A stretch of 64,000 bases of DNA from Polyangiaceae bacterium. Its GTDB lineage: Bacteria > Myxococcota_A > Polyangia > Polyangiales > Polyangiaceae. The DNA lies in assembly GCA_015075635.1 (NCBI GenBank), contig JABTUA010000003.1, positions 682,001 through 746,000 of the forward strand, in the 5' to 3' direction. Both the position numbers and the translations under genes were made by a program. Under the pieces are notes generated by a model, which did not search any database, was not told the DNA's origin, and was given only the letters and a program-made list of their open reading frames with translations. Of the stretch, positions 12,806 through 21,486 are shown piece after piece (position 1 is the stretch's first letter; the number at the start of each line of letters is the position of its first letter).

Positions 12806-15055
12806 ATGATCCGCACCCGCTCCCTCAGCCTGTTTTCCCTGCCCTTCGTGCTTTCCCTGGCGGCATGTGCCGCCGAGACGCGCGCTCCCGAGAGCGAGTC
12901 GGCGGAGCAGCAGGCCATGTCCGCCGGCGGCCTGGTGGTGAACGAGTGCTCGACCGGGAGCGGCGGCTTCATCGAGCTCTACAACGCGGGCACGGCGACC
13001 CTCGATCTGACGAACGATCCGACGAGCTGCTGGTTCGTCGACGACGTCGAGGGCGGCGGCGCCCCGAAGAAGATCACCGACAGCCTGGTGAGCCACGCGG
13101 CGTCGTCCACGACCTGCGCGGCGGCGGGACGCGCGGCGACCTGCGCGCTGGTCGCGCCCGGTGAGGTGGTCTGGGTCCCGTACTCCTACGTCAACTCGAC
13201 CACCGCCGACGCCTGCCGGCTGATCAGCTCCGCGAAGTCCGGTACGACCTGCTCCACGAGCTATGTCGCCGAAGACTCGGGCCCCACGGCGTCGAGCTCG
13301 GCCGGGCAGTGCTTCGGTCGGACCGCGGACGGCGGCAACTGGTCGTCCGCCGCGATCACCTGCAGCAAGGGTGCTTCGAACGGCCCCGCGTGCACCGCGG
13401 GCGCGGCTTGCGACGACGGGGACGCTTGCACCACCGGCGAGACGCTGTCGGCGAGCTGCGTGTGCACCGGCGGGAGCGCGCTGTCCTGCGACGACGACAA
13501 CCCCTGCACCGCGGACAGCTGCGACGCAGCCGCCGGCTGCGGCCACGCGCCCGTCGCGGACGGCACCAGCTGCGGCACGGCCATGAGCTGCTCCGCCGGT
13601 AGCTGCGTGCCCGATGCGCCTCCGCCCAGCGGCGACGCCCAGATCGTCCAGCAAGGCGCGGCCGACAAGATCCTGCTCCGGGGCACCGTGGTCACCGAGG
13701 CCGGCTTCTTCACCGGCGAGGTGCTGGTCGAGGGCGACACCATCACCTGCGTGGACGTGAGCTGCGACGGTGCCGTGCAGCAGATGAGCCCCGGGCCGAC
13801 GATCGTGGCCACGAACGGCATCATCATGCCGGGCCTGATCGACACCCACAACCACATCCTGTTCGACATCTTCGACGAGTCGGATTGGTCGCCGCCCAAG
13901 GTCTACACCAACCACGACCAGTGGCCGAACGACGCCCGCTACAAGGCGATGGTGGACGCCAAGCAGTGGCTGAACGCCGAGTACGGCTCACCGGTCAACG
14001 TCAACTGCGAGCTCAACAAGTACGGGGAGCTCAAGGGCCTGATCGCCGGCACCACCAGCATCGCCGGCGCGGCGAACCCCGCCAACAAGGCCTGCTACGG
14101 CTCGCTGGCGCGCACCATCGATCAGAGCTCGAACGACCTGGGCTACGACAAGGTCCAGGCCTCGACGCTGTTCCCGAACACCTCGAGCGCCGACGCCATT
14201 TGCAAGAACATCGCCACCGACAAGACGGACGCCTTCTTGATCCACATCGGCGAGGGCGTGGACCAGACGGCTCTGAACGAGTTCAACAAGCTCTGGACGG
14301 CGCCGACCACCGACGGCTGCCTGCACGCCCCCGAGACCTCCATCGTGCACGGCACGGCCTTCGGCGAGACCGAGTTCGACAAGATGGCCCAGCACGGCAT
14401 GGGCCTGGTCTGGTCGCCGCGCTCCAACGTGTTCCTGTACGGCTCGGGCACCGACCTCGAGAAGACCACCAACATCCCGCTGGCCCTCTCCAAGGGCATC
14501 AACGTGAGCCTGGCGCCCGACTGGTCCATCGGCGGCAGCCAGAACCTGCTCGACGAGCTGCGCTTCGCCAACCAGGTGGACGACGGGGCCTTCGGCGACA
14601 TCCTGACGGCGAAGAAGCTGTTCGAGATGGTGACGATCAACCCGGCCAAGAACCTCGGCCTGTCCAACGTCATCGGCTCGATCGCCGTGGGCAAGAAGGC
14701 CGACCTGCTGGTGATCGGCGGCGACGCCGCCGCCCCCTACGACGCGCTGCTCCAGGCCGAGCCCAGCACGGTCCGCCTGGTGATGGTCGGCGGGCGCACG
14801 CTGTACGGCGACTCGGCGCTGGGCGCCCTGGCGCCGGTCGGCCCTGCCTGCGAGGCCCTGCCGGTGTGCGGCGCGAACAAGTTCGTGTGCGTCGCCGAGA
14901 ACGGCGGCACCGCCAGCAACAAGCTCGGCCAGAGCCTCGCCGACATCGTCAGCGTCCTCTCCACGGAGCTCCAGAGCTACGACGACCAGAACCTGACCTC
15001 GTGGGACTTCTCGCCCATCGCTCCGCTGGTCAAGTGCGCTCCTTCCGGCGCGTGA
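12806..15055 (+). CDS. Secreted amidohydrolase with N-terminal lamin-tail-like domain
   Basis: 749 residues. A signal peptide ends in a lipobox (LSLAAC). The first 200 residues resemble a lamin-tail domain (VVNECSTGSGGFIELYN). A Cys-rich CDDGDACTTGE / CDDDNPCTADSC segment follows (about 210-265), typical of myxobacterial exported proteins. The rest is an amidohydrolase-superfamily barrel: metal-binding HxH in GLIDTHNHILFD (about 347-349), His in FLIHIGEG and SIVHGTAFG, and the catalytic-type Asp in SLAPDWSIGG, with the closing IGSIAVGKKADLLV motif of the ATZ/TRZ-like group. It probably hydrolyses a C-N bond of an external compound at the cell surface; substrate unknown. Expression is probably sigma-54-dependent. 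Confidence 0.9.
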   Translation: MIRTRSLSLFSLPFVLSLAACAAETRAPESESAEQQAMSAGGLVVNECSTGSGGFIELYNAGTATLDLTNDPTSCWFVDDVEGGGAPKKITDSLVSHAASSTTCAAAGRAATCALVAPGEVVWVPYSYVNSTTADACRLISSAKSGTTCSTSYVAEDSGPTASSSAGQCFGRTADGGNWSSAAITCSKGASNGPACTAGAACDDGDACTTGETLSASCVCTGGSALSCDDDNPCTADSCDAAAGCGHAPVADGTSCGTAMSCSAGSCVPDAPPPSGDAQIVQQGAADKILLRGTVVTEAGFFTGEVLVEGDTITCVDVSCDGAVQQMSPGPTIVATNGIIMPGLIDTHNHILFDIFDESDWSPPKVYTNHDQWPNDARYKAMVDAKQWLNAEYGSPVNVNCELNKYGELKGLIAGTTSIAGAANPANKACYGSLARTIDQSSNDLGYDKVQASTLFPNTSSADAICKNIATDKTDAFLIHIGEGVDQTALNEFNKLWTAPTTDGCLHAPETSIVHGTAFGETEFDKMAQHGMGLVWSPRSNVFLYGSGTDLEKTTNIPLALSKGINVSLAPDWSIGGSQNLLDELRFANQVDDGAFGDILTAKKLFEMVTINPAKNLGLSNVIGSIAVGKKADLLVIGGDAAAPYDALLQAEPSTVRLVMVGGRTLYGDSALGALAPVGPACEALPVCGANKFVCVAENGGTASNKLGQSLADIVSVLSTELQSYDDQNLTSWDFSPIAPLVKCAPSGA

Positions 15056-15112
15056 GCCCGCGAAGAGTTTGCGCGAATCCTTCGGCCCGGCGCGCGGCTC
15101 ACACCGCGTGCC

Positions 15113-15538
15113 ATGGAAATCACGCTCAGGTTCGCAGGAAACAAGCGGGTAGACGCGATCTTCGGTGATCGAGTGGTTCACACCGACCAGGGCCCCGAGC
15201 ACGGCGGGGAAGGCAGCGCGCCCGAGCCGTTTCAGCTCTTCCTGGCGTCCCTCGCGACCTGCGCTGGAGTCTACGTGCTCGGCTTCTGCCAGGCGCGCGA
15301 CCTCCCGACCGACGGCATCCAGCTGGTCCAGCGCCACGACTTCTCCGAAGAAGGACGCCTTCGGCGCGTGACCATGCAGATCAGCGTGCCCGCCGACTTC
15401 CCGAGCAAGTACGTCCCGGCTCTCGAGCGTGTCGCCGCGAAGTGCACGGTCAAGCGCGTGATCCAGGAGGCGCCGGAGTTCGTGATCGAGGCGAAGGCCA
15501 GAGGCAGCGAGACCGCGCTCGACAGAGCGGCGCTCTAG
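15113..15538 (+). CDS. OsmC-family thiol peroxidase-like protein
   Basis: 141 residues, a normal length for the OsmC/Ohr fold. The two cysteines expected for this fold are present: one in the long helix (SLATCAGVYVLGFCQ, about residues 50-64) and one in the C-terminal part (VAAKCTVKR). OsmC proteins reduce organic or inorganic peroxides with these cysteines in the cytoplasm. The sequence looks closer to the broader OsmC-like (YhfA-type) group than to Ohr, so substrate is uncertain. Start ATG at 15113. Its stop overlaps that of the convergent thioesterase by 3 bases. Confidence 0.88.
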   Translation: MEITLRFAGNKRVDAIFGDRVVHTDQGPEHGGEGSAPEPFQLFLASLATCAGVYVLGFCQARDLPTDGIQLVQRHDFSEEGRLRRVTMQISVPADFPSKYVPALERVAAKCTVKRVIQEAPEFVIEAKARGSETALDRAAL

Positions 15539-16020
15539 CCTGACTTCTTCTTGCGCTGCGCCAAGCGATTGGCCTGGCGATCGCGCGCGCCTTCCCAGCG
15601 GCGGCGGTCCTCGTCGGTTTCGAGCAGGAGCGGTGGGACAGCGCAGGGCTTCCCCGCGTCGTCGATGGCCACGTAGACCAGGTACGCCGAGTTGGTGTGC
15701 GTGACCTCGCCGGTGATGGGGTTCTCCGCGTGGACGTGCACGCCGACCTCGACGGAGCTCTTGCCCACGTAGTTCACGCTGGCCTTGCAGCAGAGCAGCT
15801 CGCCGACGTGGACGGGTGACACGAACGACATCTCGTCCATGGCGACGGTGACGCAGGGGCGCTGCGCGTGGCGCATGGCCGCGATGCCACCCGTCTCGTC
15901 CACCATCTTCATGATCAGCCCGCCGTGGACGTTGCCGTAGGCGTTGGCGTGCTCGGGGAGCATCAGCTGGCAGAGCTCGACCCGTGACGCGCTGACGGGC
16001 TTTTGGGGCTTCTCGCTCAT
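15535..16020 (-). CDS. Acyl-CoA thioesterase, hotdog fold
   Basis: 161 residues from the ATG at 16018-16020; an upstream in-frame start would add 28 residues with no family match. The sequence fits the cytosolic acyl-CoA hydrolase (YciA/BACH-like) group: the active-site region NAYGNVHGGLIMKMVDETGG holds the conserved Asn, His and Asp, and VTVAMDEMSFVSPVHVGE is the second family block. It hydrolyses acyl-CoA to free acid and CoA, probably helping to balance CoA pools. It ends in a basic tail (RQANRLAQRKKKSG). Divergent from rseP with 119 bases between. Confidence 0.9.
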   Translation of the reverse strand: MSEKPQKPVSASRVELCQLMLPEHANAYGNVHGGLIMKMVDETGGIAAMRHAQRPCVTVAMDEMSFVSPVHVGELLCCKASVNYVGKSSVEVGVHVHAENPITGEVTHTNSAYLVYVAIDDAGKPCAVPPLLLETDEDRRRWEGARDRQANRLAQRKKKSG

Positions 16021-16139
16021 GCCGCGCAGCCTAGCCGAAATCAGGGGAGTTTTCGCGACATCACCGCCAGCCCCCGCGCCCAGTTTGGCGTCGAGCCGCG
16101 GCATCGGCTAGAGCCGGGGCTTCGAGTGCGGCCCGGGCG

Positions 16140-17816
16140 ATGGACCTCCTCTACTTCGTCATCCTGATCAGCTCGCTGATCTTCGTGCACGAGCTCGGGC
16201 ACTTCGCTCTGGCCAAGGCCTTCGGCGTGAAGGTGCTCACCTTCAGCCTGGGCTTCGGGCCGAAGATCCTGAAGCTCAGGGGCCGCGAGACGGAGTATTG
16301 CATCAGCCTTCTCCCGCTCGGCGGCTACGTGAAGATGCTCGAGGCCTCGAAGAGCGACATCGTGCTCCCCGAGGACCGGCATCGAACCTTCGAGTCGCTG
16401 CCCGTCTACAAGCGCATCCTGGTCGTGCTGGCGGGGCCGGTGATGAACCTGGTGTTCCCGATCCTGCTCTACTTCTCCGTCTTCGTGACGGACGGACCGT
16501 TCCTGCCGCCGACGGTGGGCGTGGTGCTGCCGGGACACCCGGCGGCCGGCAAGCTCTTGCCGGGCGACCGCATCATGAGCGTGAACGGAGAGGACGTCGG
16601 CACCTTCGACGAGCTCAAGCGCATCATCGCCAAGAGCCCGGCACAGCCGCTGCGCTTCCGGGTGTTCCGCGACAACAAACACGTCGAGGTCGAGGTCACC
16701 GCGGAGGAGACCATCGAGCGGCGCGAGCTCGACCTCATCGAGCGGGTCGGGACCATCGGCATCCAGCCGAGCGCGCCGGCCGCGGTGATCGGCATCCCGA
16801 GCACCGAGTCGCCGGCCTATCGAGCGGGGCTCCGCACCTTCGACGTGGTGACCCACGTGGCGGGGCAACCGGTGCGTCGCTTCCGGGATCTCGACGCGGC
16901 CTTCGCCGAAAATCGCGGGGAAACGCTGCCGGTGACCTACCTCCGGCCCGTCACGCTCCCCGGCGCCCTCGGCGGCCTGGCCGAGATGGCCATCTACGAG
17001 GCCGGCGTGGTCGCGCTCACACCCGACCCAGCGGGCTCGGATCTGATGAGCCTGACGGGCATCGAGCTGGCAGACCTGTATGCGGCCATCGTCCCCGAAG
17101 ACAACTACCTGGCGAAGGCGGGGCTCCGGCCCGGTGACAAGATCCTGAAGCTGGACGACGAGGTGCTGCCCGCCTGGTCCACCTTCCGGGAGCGGCTGGT
17201 GGCCGCGCCGGATCGCCCGCATCGCATCGACTACCTGTCGGCGAAGGACGGCCGCGAGAAGAGCGGCACCTTCCAGATGCGGCGGGAGGACATCGTGGAC
17301 GAGCACGGGCAGGCCTTCGCGCGCTACGTGCTCCAAGTGAAGAACTGGCTGCCGCTCGCGCCGGAGGACTTCGTCGCGCACCCGTCCCCGTTCCGCTATG
17401 CGCTGTCGAAGGCCGTCGAAGAGACGATCGACGTGACGCGCTTCACTTTGGTCAGCATCGTGCGCCTGATCCAGGGACGCATGAGCCTGAAGACGCTGTC
17501 CGGCCCCATCACCATCTACGAGGTGGCGGGCGAGGAAGGCAGGAAGGGCCCCGACTTCTTCGTCTGGGTGATGGCGCTGATCAGCATCAACCTGGGGCTG
17601 TTGAACCTGCTGCCGATCCCCGTGCTCGACGGCGGGCACCTGATGTTCTTCACCATAGAAGGCGTGATGCGGCGACCCTTGCCGCTCAGAGTCCGGGAAA
17701 TCGCCCACATCGTCGGCATGGCGATCCTGTTCGGGCTGATGCTCTTGGCATTCAAGAACGACGTGGAGAAGCGCTGGGACGTGATCGTGGGGCAGATCCG
17801 CGACCTGGCGGGATGA
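16140..17816 (+). CDS. rseP: RIP metalloprotease RseP (site-2 protease), three PDZ-like segments
   Basis: 558 residues. An intramembrane zinc protease that cuts membrane-anchored anti-sigma factors and clears signal-peptide remnants. The HExxH site is in the first membrane segment (FVHELGHF, His17-Glu18-His21) and the second metal-ligand motif is LDG in NLLPIPVLDGGHL near residue 500. It is about 100 residues longer than E. coli RseP (450). Between the membrane parts I see three PDZ-like stretches instead of two: about 125-190 (PGDRIMSVNGEDV), 208-270 (RAGLRTFDVVTHVAG) and 305-385 (KAGLRPGDKILKLDDEV). Overlaps rsmB by 4 bases (ATGA), so the two are translationally coupled. Confidence 0.96.
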   Translation: MDLLYFVILISSLIFVHELGHFALAKAFGVKVLTFSLGFGPKILKLRGRETEYCISLLPLGGYVKMLEASKSDIVLPEDRHRTFESLPVYKRILVVLAGPVMNLVFPILLYFSVFVTDGPFLPPTVGVVLPGHPAAGKLLPGDRIMSVNGEDVGTFDELKRIIAKSPAQPLRFRVFRDNKHVEVEVTAEETIERRELDLIERVGTIGIQPSAPAAVIGIPSTESPAYRAGLRTFDVVTHVAGQPVRRFRDLDAAFAENRGETLPVTYLRPVTLPGALGGLAEMAIYEAGVVALTPDPAGSDLMSLTGIELADLYAAIVPEDNYLAKAGLRPGDKILKLDDEVLPAWSTFRERLVAAPDRPHRIDYLSAKDGREKSGTFQMRREDIVDEHGQAFARYVLQVKNWLPLAPEDFVAHPSPFRYALSKAVEETIDVTRFTLVSIVRLIQGRMSLKTLSGPITIYEVAGEEGRKGPDFFVWVMALISINLGLLNLLPIPVLDGGHLMFFTIEGVMRRPLPLRVREIAHIVGMAILFGLMLLAFKNDVEKRWDVIVGQIRDLAG

Positions 17817-19096
17817 GCGCCCCGAGCGGGCGCGCCATCGCCGGCCGCGTGCTCCTGCGCGTGGACAAGGACCGGGCCTACGCGGCAGCCGCGCTGAACG
17901 CCGAGCTGGCCCGGCACCCGCAGCTCGACCCGCGGGAGCGCGGGCTGGCCACGGAGCTGACCTACGGCACACTGCGCACGCAGAAGGTGCTCTCGGAGCG
18001 GCTTGGGGCGCTCGTTCCGCGGGGCATCGACAAGACCGACCGCACGGTCCGCGCGCACCTCTTGGTGGCCGCCTATCAGATCTTGATGCTCGATCGGGTG
18101 CCGCCCTTCGCCGCCGTGGACGCCGCGGTGAACCTGGTCCGCGCCGATCGCGGTGACAAGCTCGCCGGCTTCGCCAACGCGGTGCTGCGCAAGCTCGCCG
18201 CCGGCGGACCCCACCTCGACAAGGCTGCGGCGATCCTCGCCAGCGCCCCGGCGTGGCTCCGCGAGCGGCTCGCGCGCGACGTGGGTGAGGACGAGATGCG
18301 AGCGCTGCTCGGCGCCGCCGGGGACGAGCCGGCGGTGTGCGTGCGGATCCGCCCCGGGCGCTCGCTGCCAGACTGGCTCGAGCAGGCGGAGCGCGGCCAG
18401 GTCTCGCCGCTCGCTCGGCTCACGCGCGGCGAGGGTGATCCGCGCCGCCGCGCCGGCGGCTCCACGGGCTTCGTCGTGCAAGAGGAGGGCGCACAAGTGG
18501 TGGCGCTCGCGCTGGGCGCACGGCCCGGCGAGCGCGTGCTCGACGCCTGCGCCGGGCGCGGGCAGAAGACCACGCTTTTCGCCGAGCAGCTCGCCGGCAC
18601 CGGCGAGCTCTGGGCGAGCGACCTCCACCCAGCGAAGCTCGCCGAGCTCGCCGCCGAGCACCGCCGCCTCGGTCTGCCCGCGCCGAGCACGCGCGCCGCG
18701 GACCTGTCGGTGGGCGTGGGTGACCTGCCCTCGGACTTCGACCGCGTCCTGGTGGACGCGCCGTGCAGCGGCAGCGGCACGCTGCGCCGGCGGCCCGAGA
18801 TCGCGCTGCGGCTCGGTCCCGACGACCCGGAGCGGCTCGGCCAGCTTCAGACCCGCATCCTGCGCCACGCGGCGTCGCTCGCGCGCCCCGGCGGCCGCGT
18901 CGTCTACGCCGTGTGCAGCGTGTTTCGCGAGGAGGCCGAGGAGGTGGTCGCGCGCGTCGCCGACCTGCTCGCACCGGTGCCGTTCGACGCACGCGAGCTG
19001 GTCGCGCTCGCCGGCAGCGAGGCGACCAGCCTGCGCCTGACGCCGCTCCGGCACGGCACCGACGGCTACTTCGTGGCGTCGCTAGCGCGACGGTGA
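17813..19096 (+). CDS. rsmB: 16S rRNA (cytosine-967-C5) methyltransferase RsmB
   Basis: 427 residues. The N-terminal part (about 10-135) is the NusB-like RNA-binding domain usual for RsmB. The C-terminal part is an SAM-dependent m5C methyltransferase with the SAM loop VLDACAGRGQKT, the catalytic-motif DAPCSGSGTLRRRPE and the second cysteine motif VVYAVCSVF. It methylates C967 of 16S rRNA in E. coli. The linker between domains is somewhat diverged, so another rRNA position is possible. Cotranscribed and coupled with rseP. Confidence 0.94.
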   Translation: MSAPSGRAIAGRVLLRVDKDRAYAAAALNAELARHPQLDPRERGLATELTYGTLRTQKVLSERLGALVPRGIDKTDRTVRAHLLVAAYQILMLDRVPPFAAVDAAVNLVRADRGDKLAGFANAVLRKLAAGGPHLDKAAAILASAPAWLRERLARDVGEDEMRALLGAAGDEPAVCVRIRPGRSLPDWLEQAERGQVSPLARLTRGEGDPRRRAGGSTGFVVQEEGAQVVALALGARPGERVLDACAGRGQKTTLFAEQLAGTGELWASDLHPAKLAELAAEHRRLGLPAPSTRAADLSVGVGDLPSDFDRVLVDAPCSGSGTLRRRPEIALRLGPDDPERLGQLQTRILRHAASLARPGGRVVYAVCSVFREEAEEVVARVADLLAPVPFDARELVALAGSEATSLRLTPLRHGTDGYFVASLARR

Positions 19097-19720
19097 TCAG
19101 TCCGTCGTCGCGTCCGTCGTCGCGTCGGTCGCCGCGTCGGTCGTCGCGTCGCTGCCGGCATCGCTCTGTCCGGCGTCGCCGCACTTGCTCGACGAAGGAT
19201 CGACGTCCACGCCGACCTTGTGCGCCTCGCACTCGTTGCAGTAGCTCTTGCCGTCGCAGCCGCACACGCCGGGGCAGGAGGTGTCGCAGGTGGTCGGTTT
19301 GGCGGTGCAGTAGCCGGTCTTGGTCACGCCGCAGACGTCCGAGAAGTCGCAGAACTCGTTCGACTTGCAGAGCACCATCGACTCCAGGCTGCACCAGTTC
19401 TTCTGGCCGCCGTCGGTGCAGGCCTTGGGATCGGGGGGCACGGTGGTGGTCTTCCAGACGCCGCCGATGCAGGTGACGATGTCGCAGCCGACGCAGGCGT
19501 CGGCACACGTGCCGCAGCTCTGCCCGGCCACGCTGCAGCTCTGCCCTGCAGCCGACAGGGGATCCGCCGGGCAGTTCCCGCTGCCGCCCCCGCCGGTGCC
19601 GGCTCCCCCCGAGCCTCCCGCGCCGCCGGCGCCGCCGGTGCTGCTGCTGCCTCCGCCGTCGTCCGAGCCGCACGCGGCGACCAGTAGAAACGCTACCCCC
19701 AAGACTCCCCAGAGCTTCAT
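19097..19720 (-). CDS. Cys-rich lipoprotein with Kazal-like segment
   Basis: 207 residues from the ATG at 19720, which opens a clean signal peptide with lipobox (LLVAAC); a start four codons upstream is also in frame. A Gly/Ser linker (about 25-50) follows the lipidated Cys, then a region with about 20 cysteines. The segment CPGVCGCDGKSYCNECEA looks like the core of a Kazal-type protease-inhibitor domain ('CGxDGxTYxNxC'). The tail is an unusual Asp/Thr/Ala repeat (DATTDAATDATTDATTD). Probably a surface protein, possibly a protease inhibitor; the inhibitory loop cannot be judged by eye. Its stop abuts the stop of rsmB with no gap. Confidence 0.82.
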   Translation of the reverse strand: MKLWGVLGVAFLLVAACGSDDGGGSSSTGGAGGAGGSGGAGTGGGGSGNCPADPLSAAGQSCSVAGQSCGTCADACVGCDIVTCIGGVWKTTTVPPDPKACTDGGQKNWCSLESMVLCKSNEFCDFSDVCGVTKTGYCTAKPTTCDTSCPGVCGCDGKSYCNECEAHKVGVDVDPSSSKCGDAGQSDAGSDATTDAATDATTDATTD

Positions 19721-19810
19721 CGATCCCTCCAAACCCGAGTCCGCATACTACAGGACGCCCCGAGCTTCCACGGCTTGCGTCCGGCCCGCCCCGCGCGAAT
19801 AGTGCCCGCC

Positions 19811-20707
19811 ATGGCAGCGATCACCCTCTCCGGCGCGTTCACCGCCGTCGTGACCCCCTTCAACGACGACCTCTCCGAGATCGACTGGGCCGCCTTCGAC
19901 GGCCTGATCCAGGCGCAGCTCGCGGGCGGCATCTCCGGCATCGTGCCCTGCGGCACCACCGGCGAGGCGCCGACGCTGAGCGACAGCGAGCAGCGCGAGC
20001 TGGTGAAGCGGACCGCGAGCCTGGCCAAGGGCAAGGTCCCCATCTTCGCCGGCACCGGCTCCAACAACACCAAGAAGAGCATCGACGCCTCCAAGGCCGC
20101 GCTCGAGGCCGGCGCCGACGGCGTGATGATCGTGATGCCGTACTACAACAAGCCGTCGCAAGAGGGCATGGTGCGCCACGTCCAGGCCATCGCCAAGGAG
20201 GTCGGTGGCGCGCCCATCATCCTCTACAACATCCCGGGTCGGACCGGCATCGAGCTCACCGTGGAGAGCACGCTCAAGCTGCTCGACTCGAGCCCGAACG
20301 TGGTCGGCATCAAGGACGCCACCGGCAACGTGATGTGGTGCCAGGAGCTGTTGCGCCGGGCGGCGAGTCGCGTGACGCTGCTCTCCGGCGACGACCCGCT
20401 GACCTTGCCCATGATGGTGGTGGGTGCGAAGGGCGTGATCAGCGTCACCTCGAACCTGTTGCCGCGGGAGGTCTCGGACGTGTGCGCCGACGCCCTGGCC
20501 GGCCGCTGGGAGGAAGCGAAGAAGAAGCACCTGGCGCTCTTGCCGGTTCACCGCGCCATGTTCGTCGAGCCGAATCCGCAGCCGGTGAAGGCCGCGCTGG
20601 CGCTCGAGGGCCGCATGAAGCCGGGCGTGCGCTTGCCGCTGGTCGAGGCCAGCGCCGGCTGTCGCGAGGCCGTGTCCCGCGCCCTCGAGGAGTACCGGAA
20701 GAAGTGA
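19811..20707 (+). CDS. dapA: 4-hydroxy-tetrahydrodipicolinate synthase
   Basis: 298 residues, the normal length. Condenses pyruvate and aspartate semialdehyde, the first step specific to lysine and diaminopimelate synthesis. The aldolase barrel shows PCGTTGEAPTLS (pyruvate-binding Thr-Thr), the catalytic Tyr in ILYNIPGRTG and the Schiff-base Lys in VGIKDATGN. I chose ATG 19811 because it gives the usual MAAITLSGAFTAVVTPF start; an in-frame start 12 codons upstream adds only an Arg/Pro stretch. Followed by dapB with a 4-base overlap (GTGA). Confidence 0.97.
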   Translation: MAAITLSGAFTAVVTPFNDDLSEIDWAAFDGLIQAQLAGGISGIVPCGTTGEAPTLSDSEQRELVKRTASLAKGKVPIFAGTGSNNTKKSIDASKAALEAGADGVMIVMPYYNKPSQEGMVRHVQAIAKEVGGAPIILYNIPGRTGIELTVESTLKLLDSSPNVVGIKDATGNVMWCQELLRRAASRVTLLSGDDPLTLPMMVVGAKGVISVTSNLLPREVSDVCADALAGRWEEAKKKHLALLPVHRAMFVEPNPQPVKAALALEGRMKPGVRLPLVEASAGCREAVSRALEEYRKK

Positions 20708-21486
20708 AGCTCGCTCTCTTCGGCGCCACCGGGCGCATGGGGCTCACGGTGGCGCGCCTGGCGCACGCCGCCGGCGATCAGCTCGTGGGCGCCGTCGCGG
20801 CGGCGGACGACCCGAACCTGGGTCGCGACATCGGTGAGCTCGCTGGGCTCGGCACGCTCGGCGTCGCGGTCGGCGCGGACGCGGCGTCGGGCCTGCTCGG
20901 CGCCGAGGTGGTCATCGATTTCTCCACGGCCCGAGCCGTCTCGGGCCTGCTTGGCGTCGCGGCGCGGCAGAAGGTGGCGGTGGTCAGCGGGACCACCAAC
21001 ATCGACGCCACGGCCAAGGCGCAGCTCGAGAAGGCCGCGGAGAGCGTTCCGGTGCTCTGGGCGCCGAACATGAGCCTGGGCGTGCAGGTCCTGGCGGAGC
21101 TGGTGACGCAGGCGGTGCGCCGCCTGGGCGCCGACTACGACGTCGAGATCGTGGAGATCCACCACAAGAAGAAGGTGGACTCGCCGAGCGGCACGGCCAA
21201 GCGCCTGGCGGAGGCCGCCAAGCAGGCGCGCGGGGGCCTGAACGAGATCCACGGCCGCGACGGCGACGTGGGCGCGCGCCCCGCCGACGAGATCGGCGTG
21301 TTCGGCGTGCGTGGCGGCGACGTGGTCGGCGATCACACTGTGTACCTGCTCGGGCCCGGCGAGCGCATCGAGCTGTCGCACCGGGCATCGAGCCGCGAGC
21401 TGTTCGCGCACGGCGCGCTGCGCGCGGCGCGTTTCCTCGCCGGAAAGCCCGCGAAGCTCTACACCGTGGCGGACGTGCTGGGGTGA
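20704..21486 (+). CDS. dapB: 4-hydroxy-tetrahydrodipicolinate reductase
   Basis: 260 residues starting at GTG 20704, inside the dapA stop. Catalyses the NAD(P)H-dependent second step of the diaminopimelate branch. The Rossmann motif FGATGRMG is at the N-terminus, the cofactor-contact segment VVSGTTN follows, and the catalytic HHKKKVDSPSGTA carries the conserved His pair and Lys. Slightly shorter than many DapB proteins in the loop before the cofactor site. Translationally coupled to dapA upstream and to a lipoprotein gene downstream. Confidence 0.96.
   Translation: MKLALFGATGRMGLTVARLAHAAGDQLVGAVAAADDPNLGRDIGELAGLGTLGVAVGADAASGLLGAEVVIDFSTARAVSGLLGVAARQKVAVVSGTTNIDATAKAQLEKAAESVPVLWAPNMSLGVQVLAELVTQAVRRLGADYDVEIVEIHHKKKVDSPSGTAKRLAEAAKQARGGLNEIHGRDGDVGARPADEIGVFGVRGGDVVGDHTVYLLGPGERIELSHRASSRELFAHGALRAARFLAGKPAKLYTVADVLG

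Noticed and set aside
15052-15102. GTGAGCC ... GGCTCAC inverted repeat after the amidohydrolase
   Set aside because: Arms are 37 bases apart and only 7 bases long, with no T run; weak as a terminator.
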